From an uncultured Bryobacteraceae bacterium (GTDB lineage: Bacteria; Acidobacteriota; Terriglobia; Bryobacterales; Bryobacteraceae), in assembly GCA_937920635.1 (NCBI GenBank), contig CAKZUE010000013.1, positions 1 through 64,000 of the forward strand: a DNA stretch of 64,000 bases, given 5' to 3'. Every line of letters starts with the position of its first letter. Position 1 is the stretch's first letter. The notes under the pieces are model-generated. The model had not been told where the DNA came from. It ran no database searches and saw only the letters and a list, made by a program, of their open reading frames with translations. The translations under genes and the position numbers were made by a program. Shown here piece by piece: positions 27,578 through 35,534 of the stretch.

Positions 27578-28939
27578 TCACTTCGACCATACTGGCATCC
27601 AGTTGTTGCCTTCCGTCGTCAACTGCCGGACGCCCGTCCCATCAGCCAGCATGGTGAAGATCTGGTAGGAGCCGGTGCGGTTGGAACAGAACGCCAGATG
27701 GCGCCCGTCGGGCGCCCAGGATGGGTTCTCGTTCCTCCCTTGGCCGTGTGTGAGCTGCACCGTCTCCTTCGAGGCCACATCCATCAGGAACAGGTTCCAG
27801 TTGCCGGGCGCGTAGCCTCGGGTCCAGGCGAACGCGATATGCCTTCCCTCCGGATGCCAGGCGGGGTTGCTCGCCTCGCCTTCTCCGTTGGTCAGCCGCT
27901 CGACGTCCGCGCCGTCCATATTCATTCTATATATCTGTTGAAGCCCGCCCCGCCCGCTGACGAAGGCGATGTCGGCGCCGGTCTTCGGGTTCACCTTGGG
28001 CTCGGCCTCGATCGCCCGCGTGGCAGTCAGCCGCCGGGGATTGCTGCCGTCCAGGTCGGAGATGTAGATCTGCATGTACCCGCTCACCGAGGAAGCATAC
28101 AGGACATGGCGCCCGTCCGGCGTGAATGAAGCCTGCGCGTTGGTGGGCGCCGCGGAATTGCGGAACGGGATGAACCGGCCCGTTTCGGTCGAGTACATCA
28201 TGATCTGCGGCTGCCCCTTGGCATAGGTGGTGAACGCCAGCCGCCGCCCGTCGGGCGAGATCGAGGGCATCGTGCTGATGGAGTTGAAATGCGTAATGCG
28301 CCTCTGGTTGCTGCCGTCAAAGTCCATCACCCAGATTTCTTTCGTCCCCTTGCCCTGCCGGTCGCTGACGAAGTAAATCTTCGAGCCTACCAGCGAAGGC
28401 ACGCCGAACTGCGCCAGGATGTCAGCGGCGTATTCGTGCGCGATCTTCCGCGCGCCCGCCTCGTTCAGCTCTCCCACATAGAGCTTGGTGAACACGCGCG
28501 CCGAGGACGGCTGCTCCATGCGCGTGTTGAAGAAATTGCCGGACGCCACCAGCCGCCCGCTCTGCTCGCCCAGATACCCGAAGCCGAGGTAGTCGGCATT
28601 GACCGGCGCGCCTCCCCAGTCGGAAAGGCACAGCCCGCCGCACTGCGCCTGCGGCGAGGCCGGCGCGCGCAGGTCGCGCTCCTGTTGCGGCGCGTTCAGC
28701 GGATAGAAGCTCTTCGGCGCCATGGTGAACACGCCGGAGCGCTGCACGTCCTCGAACACCGTGGCGTTGAAGACCTCCGCCAGCGGCGCCGACGCGCCCG
28801 CGCCGCGGAAGTCCGGCAGGGCGATCACCTTCCTCGCGCCGCCTGTCAGGCGGATGACGATATCGCTCTGCACCTGCGTGTACGCCGCCGCGGCTGCGGC
28901 GAGCACGGCAGTAGTGAGGAGAATCCATTGTCGCTTCAT
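27578..28939 (-). CDS. tolB: Tol-Pal system beta-propeller protein TolB
   Basis: A 453-residue periplasmic protein. A signal peptide (ILLTTAVLAAAAAAYTQ) leads into the alpha/beta N-terminal domain (IVIRLTGGARKVIALPDF; LYVGELNEAGARKIAHEYAADIL). A six-bladed propeller of WD40-like TolB repeats follows, each with the SPDGRRLAF, TPDGRHVLY, NPAWHPEGRHIAF or NPSWAPDGRHLAF pattern. It binds Pal and relays the Tol energy state to the outer membrane. The N-terminal domain contains an unusual Gln/Cys-rich insertion around residues 85-115 (QAQCGGLCLSDWGG). Its ATG overlaps the TonB/TolA-like stop by 4 nt. Confidence 0.95.
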   Translation of the reverse strand: MKRQWILLTTAVLAAAAAAYTQVQSDIVIRLTGGARKVIALPDFRGAGASAPLAEVFNATVFEDVQRSGVFTMAPKSFYPLNAPQQERDLRAPASPQAQCGGLCLSDWGGAPVNADYLGFGYLGEQSGRLVASGNFFNTRMEQPSSARVFTKLYVGELNEAGARKIAHEYAADILAQFGVPSLVGSKIYFVSDRQGKGTKEIWVMDFDGSNQRRITHFNSISTMPSISPDGRRLAFTTYAKGQPQIMMYSTETGRFIPFRNSAAPTNAQASFTPDGRHVLYASSVSGYMQIYISDLDGSNPRRLTATRAIEAEPKVNPKTGADIAFVSGRGGLQQIYRMNMDGADVERLTNGEGEASNPAWHPEGRHIAFAWTRGYAPGNWNLFLMDVASKETVQLTHGQGRNENPSWAPDGRHLAFCSNRTGSYQIFTMLADGTGVRQLTTEGNNWMPVWSK

Positions 28940-29730
28940 CGTTTCAGCTCAAACCAGAACTCAACTCGCGCGGGGTCGCCTTCGCAACCCGGCGGGATCG
29001 GCTCAAAAGGACTTGCATCCAAGATAGCGCGCTGCGCCGAGTAATCGAGCGCCACGTTGCCGCTCGACTGCGCCAGACGCACGTTGCGGACCTGGCCGTT
29101 GCGCTGCAATTCGAAAACGACCACCGCCGGCGGCAGCGCGCGGATGCGCGCATCCACCTGTTCGGTTCTCCAGCGTTGCGCCACGCGGTCGCGCAGCACG
29201 GTCACATAGCCGCCGCACCGGGCGCCGAACGGCGCTCCGCTGCCGATGCCCACGCCTCCCACGCCCGGCGTGGTGGCATACATCGGACTCGCCGCCGCCT
29301 GTCCGCCGCGGCTGAACACCTGATTGTCGGTGAACTCCCTGGCGTCGCGCCGCGCAGTTTCAGTGCGCTGCGCGCGGTCCGTGCGCGGCGACTTGCGGCT
29401 TTTCAGCGCGATGGCGTCCGGCTCGGGCTGCTTCGCCGCTTTCTTCGTTTCCTGCTTCGGCGGCGTGGGAATCTGGGATTCGGTATCGGAAGCGAGCCGG
29501 TTCACAGGACCGCTCCGCCCGGCAATCGGTATGTTGCGCACCGGACTCACGCTGTAAGCTCCTCCGCCTCCCAGCGAGTTCGGATCGCCCCAGGGGGTGC
29601 GCCTGCCGATGCCCGTCAACGCTGTCACCGCAATCACTCCGAACACCGCCGCGTGAAGCGCCAGCGAGGCCAGCAGCGGGCGCCGGAACTCATCCCGCTC
29701 CTCCAGCACGTCGACATGGCGCGGATCCAT
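28936..29730 (-). CDS. TolA/TonB-like energy-transducing protein
   Basis: A 264-residue protein anchored by one N-terminal segment (LLASLALHAAVFGVIAVTAL, with the SxxxH pattern of TonB/TolA anchors). A flexible basic/Pro region with PTPPKQETKKAAKQPEPDA comes next, and a C-terminal TonB/TolA fold ends it (YVTVLRDRVAQRWRTEQV; VVVFELQRNGQVRNVRLAQSSGN). Between tolR and tolB this protein must play the TolA role: spanning the periplasm and transmitting force from TolQR to Pal-TolB. The fold is closer to the short TonB-C type than to the long helical TolA of E. coli. It starts 12 nt after the ExbD/TolR stop. Confidence 0.88.
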   Translation of the reverse strand: MDPRHVDVLEERDEFRRPLLASLALHAAVFGVIAVTALTGIGRRTPWGDPNSLGGGGAYSVSPVRNIPIAGRSGPVNRLASDTESQIPTPPKQETKKAAKQPEPDAIALKSRKSPRTDRAQRTETARRDAREFTDNQVFSRGGQAAASPMYATTPGVGGVGIGSGAPFGARCGGYVTVLRDRVAQRWRTEQVDARIRALPPAVVVFELQRNGQVRNVRLAQSSGNVALDYSAQRAILDASPFEPIPPGCEGDPARVEFWFELKR

Positions 29731-29742
29731 GGCTCCCCGTTC

Positions 29743-30177
29743 TCACCGCCGCGAATCTTCCGGCTGAGTCACCACTCTCACATCCAGCCCGCGCTCGCCC
29801 AGCGCGCTGATCACCTGCGCGATCGGATCCCAGATCGTCTGGCCGTCGGCCCGCACGTAAACGGCCTTCGCCCCGGGAAACCGCCGCCCGAACTCCTCGC
29901 CCAGCCGGTGGATGTTCACCGGCGTCTCGTTCAGATACAGCTCGCCGTTCCGCGTCAGCGTCACCACGGGCAGCTCCTCGGCGCTGTCGCGCACCTGCTT
30001 CACTTTCGGCACCTGAACCTCGAGGCCGAATTCCATGACGTGGGCGGTGAGCATGAAGATGATGAGCAGCACGAGCACCACGTCCACCAGCGGCACCACG
30101 TTGATCTCCGACAGCGCCCCAACGCTGCGCCGCCGGTAGCTGCCTCCGCCGCCTCCGCCGTTGATCGAGAACGCCAT
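29743..30177 (-). CDS. tolR: ExbD/TolR-family biopolymer transport protein
   Basis: A 144-residue inner-membrane protein. After a glycine-rich cytosolic tail comes the single membrane helix LSEINVVPLVDVVLVLLIIFM with the essential Asp in VPLVDV near residue 32. A periplasmic domain follows (EVQVPKVKQV; LYLNETPVNIHRLGEE; VYVRADGQTIWDPIAQVISAL). The Asp couples proton flow to motion of the TolQ ring. It starts 4 nt after the tolQ stop, and the TolA-like gene follows at 12 nt. The local order Q-R-A-B-pal-cpoB is the complete canonical Tol-Pal set. Confidence 0.95.
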   Translation of the reverse strand: MAFSINGGGGGGSYRRRSVGALSEINVVPLVDVVLVLLIIFMLTAHVMEFGLEVQVPKVKQVRDSAEELPVVTLTRNGELYLNETPVNIHRLGEEFGRRFPGAKAVYVRADGQTIWDPIAQVISALGERGLDVRVVTQPEDSRR

Positions 30178-30181
30178 GGCG

Positions 30182-30868
30182 TCACTCCTCGAATTGCCGT
30201 TCGACGAGATTCAGGAATTCCAGCGCGAAATCATCCATGCGCGCCGCAAATTCCTTGATCGAATGGCCGAACGCGTTGTAGGCAACCGCCGCCGGGATGG
30301 CCGCCGCCAGGCCGGCCGCGGTGGCGATCAGCGCCTCGCTGATGCCGGGCGCCACGGCGCGCAGGCTCGCGCTGCCCGCCGTTCCGAGCCCCTGGAACGC
30401 GTCGATGATGCCGAGCACCGTTCCGAACAGCCCCACGAAAGGCGAAACGCTCGCCGTCGTGGCCAGCCAGCTCATCCGGCGCTCGAGCCGCGCCACTTCC
30501 TCGCTGATGCCCAACTGCAAAGCCCGCTCGAGCGCGTTCTTGTTGACGATGCGGCCGCGCGCGTTCAACTGCCGCGTCACTTCGTGGTAGCCGAAGTCGA
30601 ACACGCCGGTCAGCGGCGACATGCGGAACTGCTCCAGCGCCACCGACACCGCCTCCAGCCCCGGCGCTTTGCGGAACGCCCTCAGGAACGCCGCGTTGGC
30701 CGTGCCGCTGTGGCGGAACTGCGACCACTTGGCGAAAATCACCGCCCAGCTCATCAGCGAGGCCAGCAGCAGAAGGGCAAGGACGAACTTGGCAACCGGC
30801 GAGGCCGCCAGCACCAGCTCCCACAGCGAATGCTGCTGCAGGAGCGCCAGAGGCAGGCTAGGGAACAA
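30182..30868 (-). CDS. tolQ: ExbB/TolQ-family proton channel protein
   Basis: A 228-residue protein with three membrane helices: SPVAKFVLALLLLASLMSWAVI, the central WLATTASVSPFVGLFGTVLGIIDAF, and ISEALIATAAGLAAAIPAAVAYNAF, the last two being the conserved MotA/TolQ/ExbB block. The open frame extends upstream to ATG codons at 30904/30901 without a ribosome site. A TTG at 30868 has AAGGAG exactly 8 nt upstream and gives a protein of normal TolQ length, so it is preferred. It forms the proton-driven motor with TolR and energises outer-membrane constriction during division. It is the first gene of the Tol-Pal run and is divergent from recN. Confidence 0.92.
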   Translation of the reverse strand: MFPSLPLALLQQHSLWELVLAASPVAKFVLALLLLASLMSWAVIFAKWSQFRHSGTANAAFLRAFRKAPGLEAVSVALEQFRMSPLTGVFDFGYHEVTRQLNARGRIVNKNALERALQLGISEEVARLERRMSWLATTASVSPFVGLFGTVLGIIDAFQGLGTAGSASLRAVAPGISEALIATAAGLAAAIPAAVAYNAFGHSIKEFAARMDDFALEFLNLVERQFEE

Positions 30869-30989
30869 CGGGCACGCTCCTTGTGTGGCTCTACCGTCCA
30901 TCATATCGAAGGGACGCGTCCCGGATGCATCAAACATCCCACTGTCTTTTTGTTTCTTCGCCCCGCCTCGCGATCCGCCCCCGAGACCG

Positions 30990-30995
30990 TATACT
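30990..30995 (+). promoter_or_regulatory. -10 element of recN, leaderless arrangement
   Basis: TATACT ends 8 nt before the recN ATG at 31004, and no Shine-Dalgarno is present. Transcription starting 6-8 nt after the hexamer would place the mRNA 5' end at or next to the start codon. Confidence 0.6.
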
Positions 30996-31003
30996 GATGC
31001 TGA

Positions 31004-32677
31004 ATGCTGGTGGAACTCGCCGTCGACAACCTCGCCGTCGTCGAGCGCCTCCGCCTCCGCCTGCATCCGGGCTTCAACGCGCTGACCGGCGAGACCGGCA
31101 GCGGCAAGAGCCTGATCGTCGGCGCCCTCAGCCTTCTCTTCGGCGGCCGCGCATCGCCCGACATGATCCGCACTGGCGAGGAGCGCGCCCTGGTTTCCGG
31201 CATCTTCGAGATCCCGGACGATGTGCGGCTGCGGGAGCTGCTGGAGCAGGCGGGCATCTCCGCCGAAGACGGCGAACTGCTGCTCGAGCGGGAGATCACC
31301 GCCGCGGGCAAGTCCCGCGCCTGGGCCGGCTCGCGCCCCGTCGCGGCCGCCTTTCTGCGCGACATCGCTCCCTTCCTCGGCGACATTCACGGCCAGCACG
31401 ACCAGCAGAAGCTGTTCTCCGCCGAAGCGCAGCGCGAGCTGCTGGACGGCGCAGCCGGCGCGCAGGAACTGCTCGCGCAGGTGCGCGAGGCGTGGCAGGG
31501 CTGGCGCGCCGCATTGCGGGAGCTGGCGGAGCTGGACCGCGCCGAGCAGGAGCGCCTGCGCCTGGCCGACCTCTGGTCGATGCAGCGCAACGAGATCGCC
31601 GCCGCCGCGCTGAAGCCCGGCGAGGACGCGCAGCTCGAAAACGAGCGCCGCGTGCTGCGCAACGTCGCCCGCCTCAACGACGCGGTGGCCGCCGCCTACC
31701 AGTTGCTGGAGGAATCCGAATCCAGCGCCGGCGCCGCCGTGGCGCAAGCCCTGAAGCGCCTGGAGGAAGCCGCCCGCATCGACGCCTCGCTCGAGCCCGC
31801 CGCCGAGACGCTGCGCCCCGCTCTGATCGCCATTCAGGAAGCGTCCCACGAACTGCGCCATTATCTGGGGCGTCTCGAAGCCGACCCGCGCCGTCTGGAA
31901 GAAGTCGAGTCGCGCCTCGCCCTCATCGAGCGGCTGAAGCGCAAGTACGGCTCCACGATCGACGAGATCCTGGCGTTCTTCAGCGGCGTCTCCTCGCGCC
32001 TGGCCGCTCTGGAGACGGCGGGCGGGCGGCGGGCGGCGCTCGCAGAATCCATCGCCCGCCTGGAAGCCCGGCACCGCGAACTGTCGCTTGAATTGCGCGA
32101 GGTCCGCCTGCGCGCCGCCCGCAAGCTCTCCCGCCACGTGCAGCAGGAGCTGGCGGGACTGGCCATGCCCGGCGCCGTCTTCCGCATTGTTGTCGAGCCC
32201 TGCGAGCCGGGCGAAGCGGGCATGGACGCCGTGCAGTTCCTTTTTTCCGCCAACGCCGGCGAGGAGCCGCGCCCGCTGGACCGCGTCGCCAGCGGGGGCG
32301 AACTCTCGCGCGCCGCTCTCGCCATCAAGACCTGCATGGCGCCCGCGCAGGAGGGCGCGGCGCGCACGCTGGTCTTCGATGAGGTGGACGCGGGCGTCGG
32401 CGGCGCGGCCGGCGAGATGATCGGCCGGCGCCTGCGCCAGCTCGCCCGCCGCCATCAGGTGCTCTGCGTCACCCACCTGGCGCAGATCGCCGCCTTCGCC
32501 GAGCACCACTTTGCCGTCTCGAAAAGCGACGCCGGCGGCAGAACCGCCGCCGGCGTCGAATTGCTCGGCAACAAAGAACGCGTGCGCGAGATCGCCCGGA
32601 TGATGTCCGGGCAGAAGCTCACCGAAGAGGCCCTGCGTCACGCCGCGAAGCTGATCGAGCAGTTCTCGGCGGGCTGA
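31004..32677 (+). CDS. recN: DNA repair protein RecN
   Basis: A 557-residue SMC-like ATPase for double-strand break repair. Walker A is GETGSGKSLIVGAL near residue 30, and QHDQQKLFS marks the Q-loop region. The central 300 residues are helical coiled coil (Ala/Glu/Leu/Arg-rich), shorter than in SMC. The C-terminal half has the signature VASGGELSRAALAIK, Walker B TLVFDEVDAGVGG and the H-loop VTHLAQIAAFAEHHF. The length is typical. ATG 31004 fits a leaderless transcript from TATACT at 30990. It is divergent from tolQ; a short hairpin separates its stop from the convergent sugar isomerase-like gene. Confidence 0.97.
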   Translation: MLVELAVDNLAVVERLRLRLHPGFNALTGETGSGKSLIVGALSLLFGGRASPDMIRTGEERALVSGIFEIPDDVRLRELLEQAGISAEDGELLLEREITAAGKSRAWAGSRPVAAAFLRDIAPFLGDIHGQHDQQKLFSAEAQRELLDGAAGAQELLAQVREAWQGWRAALRELAELDRAEQERLRLADLWSMQRNEIAAAALKPGEDAQLENERRVLRNVARLNDAVAAAYQLLEESESSAGAAVAQALKRLEEAARIDASLEPAAETLRPALIAIQEASHELRHYLGRLEADPRRLEEVESRLALIERLKRKYGSTIDEILAFFSGVSSRLAALETAGGRRAALAESIARLEARHRELSLELREVRLRAARKLSRHVQQELAGLAMPGAVFRIVVEPCEPGEAGMDAVQFLFSANAGEEPRPLDRVASGGELSRAALAIKTCMAPAQEGAARTLVFDEVDAGVGGAAGEMIGRRLRQLARRHQVLCVTHLAQIAAFAEHHFAVSKSDAGGRTAAGVELLGNKERVREIARMMSGQKLTEEALRHAAKLIEQFSAG

Positions 32678-32691
32678 GCCCGGCTCAACCC
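32671..32691. terminator. Hairpin between convergent recN and isomerase-like gene
   Basis: GGGCTGAGCC and GGCTCAACCC face each other across the recN stop codon with one mismatch and a very short loop. No T-tract follows in either direction, so termination by this hairpin alone would be weak. It is the only structured element in the 7-nt gap between the two stops. Confidence 0.35.
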
Positions 32692-34094
32692 TTGTGCCAG
32701 TACATCTCCCAGCCGAGATACTTGCGCCCGGCCTCGTAAACCGCCGCCGCCACCTGCGAGAGGTTCGCCGCCACGTGGTGTTCGAAGCCGTTCTCGCAGA
32801 TGTATTGCAGCAGCGTCTGGAGATTCGGGATGCGCGCCACGCCCGCGCCGCCGAAGGTCTCCAGCGGGTCGCTGGTGAACTCGCCCTCGCCGACGTAGGC
32901 CTTGAGCCGGCCTTCGGCATCACACGTCGACAGCCGCAGATAGGTCATCGGCCCCGCCTTCACGCGTCCCACGACGGTGCCGAACGTGTTCAGCTTGCCC
33001 ACCGTGCCGGCGATGATCTCCTGGTAATCCATGCGCGCCGATTCGAAAAAGTGCTTCGGGAGATTGGAGCAGTGGAAGCACACGGCCTTGTCGGGATCGT
33101 CGCCGTAGTTGTTGTTCCAGTCCAGCAGCGCGCTCGGCGTGCCCGATGCCAGCGCCAGCGCGTACATCGCCACCACGCCCGGCACGTCCACCTCGCAGGC
33201 GCTCGGCAGCAGGCGGTTCGACATCATGCTCATCACCGTGCACGGAACCACGCCGAAGTACTCTTCCATCGACGTCCAGCACTGCACCGCCGTCACCGTG
33301 ATGTCGTTGTCCGCCATCCAGCGGTCCACCACCACCCCCAGCTTCGCCATCTTCACCAGCGCCGCCGCGTCGATGCCCGCCGTGCTCACATAGGACTGGA
33401 TCTCGGCGAGCTTGGCCTGCACCGCCGCGTCGTCGTCCTTCAGCTTTTCAATGCGCCCGAAGATTTCCGACAGGTCGATCGTGTCGACGTCGATGCCGGA
33501 AGCCTCCAGCAGCTTCTCGCTGTAGCGCACCGTGTTGAACGCCGCCGGACGCGCGCCGATTGCGCCGACGCGGCACTTCCGCAGCCCGTTCACCACCCGG
33601 CACACCGCGGCAAACCATTCCAGATCCTGCGCGAACTCCGCGCTCGACGGCGCCACCGTGTGGAGCTTCGTCAACGAATACGGGATGCCGAACTGCTTCA
33701 GGTTGTTGCAGACGCTCATCTTGCCGCAGAAGCTGTCGCGGCGGTCGGCAATCGTCATGCTCGACGCCCGGTCCGGCGTTGCCTGCACCAGCACGGGCAC
33801 CTTCAGCCCGGAGCCCCGCAGCGCTTCCGCCACTCCGCGCTCGTCGCCGAAATTCGGCAGCGTCACGATCACGCCGTCGATCTCATGCCGGTGGCGGTCG
33901 AACAGCTCGGCGCATTTCTTCGCGTCGGCGCGCGTCTCCACCGCTCCATACTTGGTGTCTTCCGGCGTCAGCACCACCACGCCGTAGCCCTGCTTTTCGA
34001 GCGTCTGAATCATCTCCTCCCGGCCGGACTTGGCCAGGTGGTCAGGAAAGAATCCCCGGTTGCCGACAATCAACCCGAACGTCTGTTTGGTCAT
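32685..34094 (-). CDS. L-fucose/L-arabinose isomerase-family protein
   Basis: A 469-residue protein of the fucose/arabinose isomerase superfamily. The N-terminal Rossmann-like part reads FGLIVGNRGFFPDHLAKSGRE and VIVTLPNFGDERGVAEALR. The middle contains KCRVGAIGARPAAFNTVRYS, and the C-terminal half has CWTSMEEYFGVVPCTVMSMMSN and ACEVDVPGVVAMYALALASG, where the metal-binding Glu/Asp residues of the family lie. It likely isomerises a deoxy- or methyl-pentose/hexose; the exact sugar is not readable. AGGAG is 8 nt before the ATG at 34094, the frame beyond that being antisense noise. A LacI-type operator stands between promoter and ribosome site, which supports sugar-inducible control. Confidence 0.88.
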   Translation of the reverse strand: MTKQTFGLIVGNRGFFPDHLAKSGREEMIQTLEKQGYGVVVLTPEDTKYGAVETRADAKKCAELFDRHRHEIDGVIVTLPNFGDERGVAEALRGSGLKVPVLVQATPDRASSMTIADRRDSFCGKMSVCNNLKQFGIPYSLTKLHTVAPSSAEFAQDLEWFAAVCRVVNGLRKCRVGAIGARPAAFNTVRYSEKLLEASGIDVDTIDLSEIFGRIEKLKDDDAAVQAKLAEIQSYVSTAGIDAAALVKMAKLGVVVDRWMADNDITVTAVQCWTSMEEYFGVVPCTVMSMMSNRLLPSACEVDVPGVVAMYALALASGTPSALLDWNNNYGDDPDKAVCFHCSNLPKHFFESARMDYQEIIAGTVGKLNTFGTVVGRVKAGPMTYLRLSTCDAEGRLKAYVGEGEFTSDPLETFGGAGVARIPNLQTLLQYICENGFEHHVAANLSQVAAAVYEAGRKYLGWEMYWHKG

Positions 34095-34106
34095 ATAATT
34101 GGCTCC

Positions 34107-34120
34107 TGCAAACGATTGCA
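34107..34120 (-). promoter_or_regulatory. LacI-family operator for the isomerase-like gene
   Basis: TGCAAACGATTGCA has arms TGCAA/TTGCA around a central CpG, the layout of LacI/GalR-family operators (AANCGNTT core). It lies just downstream of the -10 and touches the ribosome site, a typical roadblock position. No LacI-type regulator gene is in the window. Confidence 0.65.
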
Positions 34121-34128
34121 ATGCAGCG

Positions 34129-34157
34129 ATTCTATCGTCTTCGCGGGCAGCGGTCAA
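34129..34157 (-). promoter_or_regulatory. Sigma-70 promoter of the isomerase-like gene
   Basis: On the minus strand TTGACC (34157-34152) is followed by a 17-nt spacer and TAGAAT (34134-34129). This is one of the few promoters here with a good -35, optimal spacing and a true leader carrying a Shine-Dalgarno. Confidence 0.72.
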
Positions 34158-34197
34158 CGCAGCCGCCCGCCCTGCTGATAGACTGAAAGTTCCCCCC

Positions 34198-34428
34198 GTG
34201 AGCAAGATCCTCAAACTGCTGGCTGGCGTCGGATTGTGTATCCTAGGCATCATCGGCTGGCTGTTGCCGATCGTGCCGGGGTGGGCTTTCATGATCCCGG
34301 GGCTCATCATTTTGTCCGAGTTTTTCCCGCCGCTGCGGCGGGTTCTCCACTGGGCTCGCGACAAATTCAAAGAGGAGGCGGCCCGGTTCAGAAACCGGCC
34401 CGGCCCGGACCAGCCGCCGCGGAACTGA
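34198..34428 (+). CDS. PGPGW-family small transmembrane protein
   Basis: A 76-residue membrane protein: a hydrophobic hairpin (LLAGVGLCILGIIGWLLPIV, then PGWAFMIPGLIILS) followed by a basic, Arg/Pro-rich tail. The VPGWAFMIPG motif defines the PGPGW family, which has no known function. The frame is open further upstream, but the GTG at 34198 gives the family's usual N-terminus. TAGACT (34179-34184) is 13 nt before it and there is no clear ribosome site, so the leader is very short. It is followed 4 nt later by aroF, probably on the same transcript. Confidence 0.8.
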   Translation: MSKILKLLAGVGLCILGIIGWLLPIVPGWAFMIPGLIILSEFFPPLRRVLHWARDKFKEEAARFRNRPGPDQPPRN

Positions 34429-34432
34429 TCCC

Positions 34433-35503
34433 ATGCCCTACCGCACCGACGACGTCCGCATCGAGCAGATCTACGAGCTGATCACGCCCCAGGCGCTGCT
34501 CGAGCATTTTCCGCTGCACGAACAGGGCGCCCGGCTGATCTGGGAGGCGCGCCACACCATCCACGACCTGCTCTACGGCAAGGACCAGCGCCTCGCCGTC
34601 ATCGCCGGTCCCTGCTCCATCCACGACGTCGCCGCCGCCGAAGATTACGCCGGCAAGCTCCAGGAGCTCGCGCGGCAATACAGGGACGCGCTGTTCGTCG
34701 TCATGCGGGTCTACTTCGAAAAGCCCCGGACGACGGTCGGATGGAAGGGCCTCATCAACGATCCCTTCCTCGACGGCAGCTTCCAGATCAACGAGGGTCT
34801 CCGGCGCGCCCGCGGCTTGCTGCTGCGCCTCACGCAGATGGGCATGCCCTGCGCCACGGAGTTCCTCGACATGATCACGCCGCAGTACATCGGCGACCTG
34901 ATCTCCTACGGCGCCATCGGCGCGCGCACGACCGAGAGCCAGGTGCACCGCGAGCTCGCCAGCGGCCTCTCCTGCCCCGTGGGCTTCAAGAACGGCACCG
35001 ATGGCAACTTCAAGGTGGCCATCGACGCCGTCCGCGCCGCCCGCATCTCCCACCATTTCCTGTCCGTCACGAAAGCCGGCCACTCCGCCATCGTCTGCAC
35101 CAAGGGCAACCGCGATTGCCACGTCATCCTGCGCGGCGGGAAGCTCCCCAACTTCGACGAGCAGTCGATCGAAACCGTCCTCCTCAGCCTGCGCGGGGCC
35201 AAGCTGCCCGACCGCGTGATGGTGGACTGCTCGCACTCCAACTCGCTGAAGAATTACCGGCTGCAAGCGGCCGTCGCGCGGAATCTCGCCATGCAGATCT
35301 CAAGCGGCCAGACCGGCATCTTCGGCGTCATGCTGGAATCCTTCCTCGTCGCCGGCCGCCAGGACCTCGTTGCCGGCCAGCCGCTGGTCTACGGCCAGTC
35401 GATCACGGACGCCTGCATCGACCTGGAGGAAACGCGCCAGATCTTTGACGTGCTGGCGGAAGCCGTGCTGCGCCGCATGACCGCCCCCACGGCTTCCCTG
35501 TGA
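34433..35503 (+). CDS. aroF: 3-deoxy-7-phosphoheptulonate (DAHP) synthase, AroG/AroF type
   Basis: A 356-residue type I-alpha DAHP synthase, which condenses phosphoenolpyruvate and erythrose-4-phosphate to start aromatic amino-acid synthesis. Motifs are [11 protein letters not shown] near residue 58 (metal Cys), [77 protein letters not shown] and GQSITDACI. The N-terminal extension typical of feedback-inhibited AroF/G/H is present ([23 protein letters not shown]), so allosteric control by an aromatic amino acid is likely, but which one cannot be assigned. It is coupled to the PGPGW gene; no attenuator is seen. Confidence 0.95.
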   Translation: MPYRTDDVRIEQIYELITPQALLEHFPLHEQGARLIWEARHTIHDLLYGKDQRLAVIAGPCSIHDVAAAEDYAGKLQELARQYRDALFVVMRVYFEKPRTTVGWKGLINDPFLDGSFQINEGLRRARGLLLRLTQMGMPCATEFLDMITPQYIGDLISYGAIGARTTESQVHRELASGLSCPVGFKNGTDGNFKVAIDAVRAARISHHFLSVTKAGHSAIVCTKGNRDCHVILRGGKLPNFDEQSIETVLLSLRGAKLPDRVMVDCSHSNSLKNYRLQAAVARNLAMQISSGQTGIFGVMLESFLVAGRQDLVAGQPLVYGQSITDACIDLEETRQIFDVLAEAVLRRMTAPTASL

Positions 35504-35519
35504 CACCCCGGCGCTGCGG

Positions 35520-35530
35520 GACAATGGAAT
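35520..35530 (+). promoter_or_regulatory. Recurrent CAATGGAAT element before uvrA
   Basis: GACAATGGAAT spans 35520-35530. If GACAAT is a -10 hexamer it ends 9 nt before the uvrA ATG (35535), giving a nearly leaderless mRNA. The same CAATGGAAT precedes mtnA, typA and the quinone oxidoreductase gene. Confidence 0.45.
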
Positions 35531-35534
35531 TTCC

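Noticed and set aside
30905-32923. Upstream extension of the tolQ frame over recN
   Set aside because: The extension is antisense to recN, and TolQ has a normal length from the SD-supported TTG.
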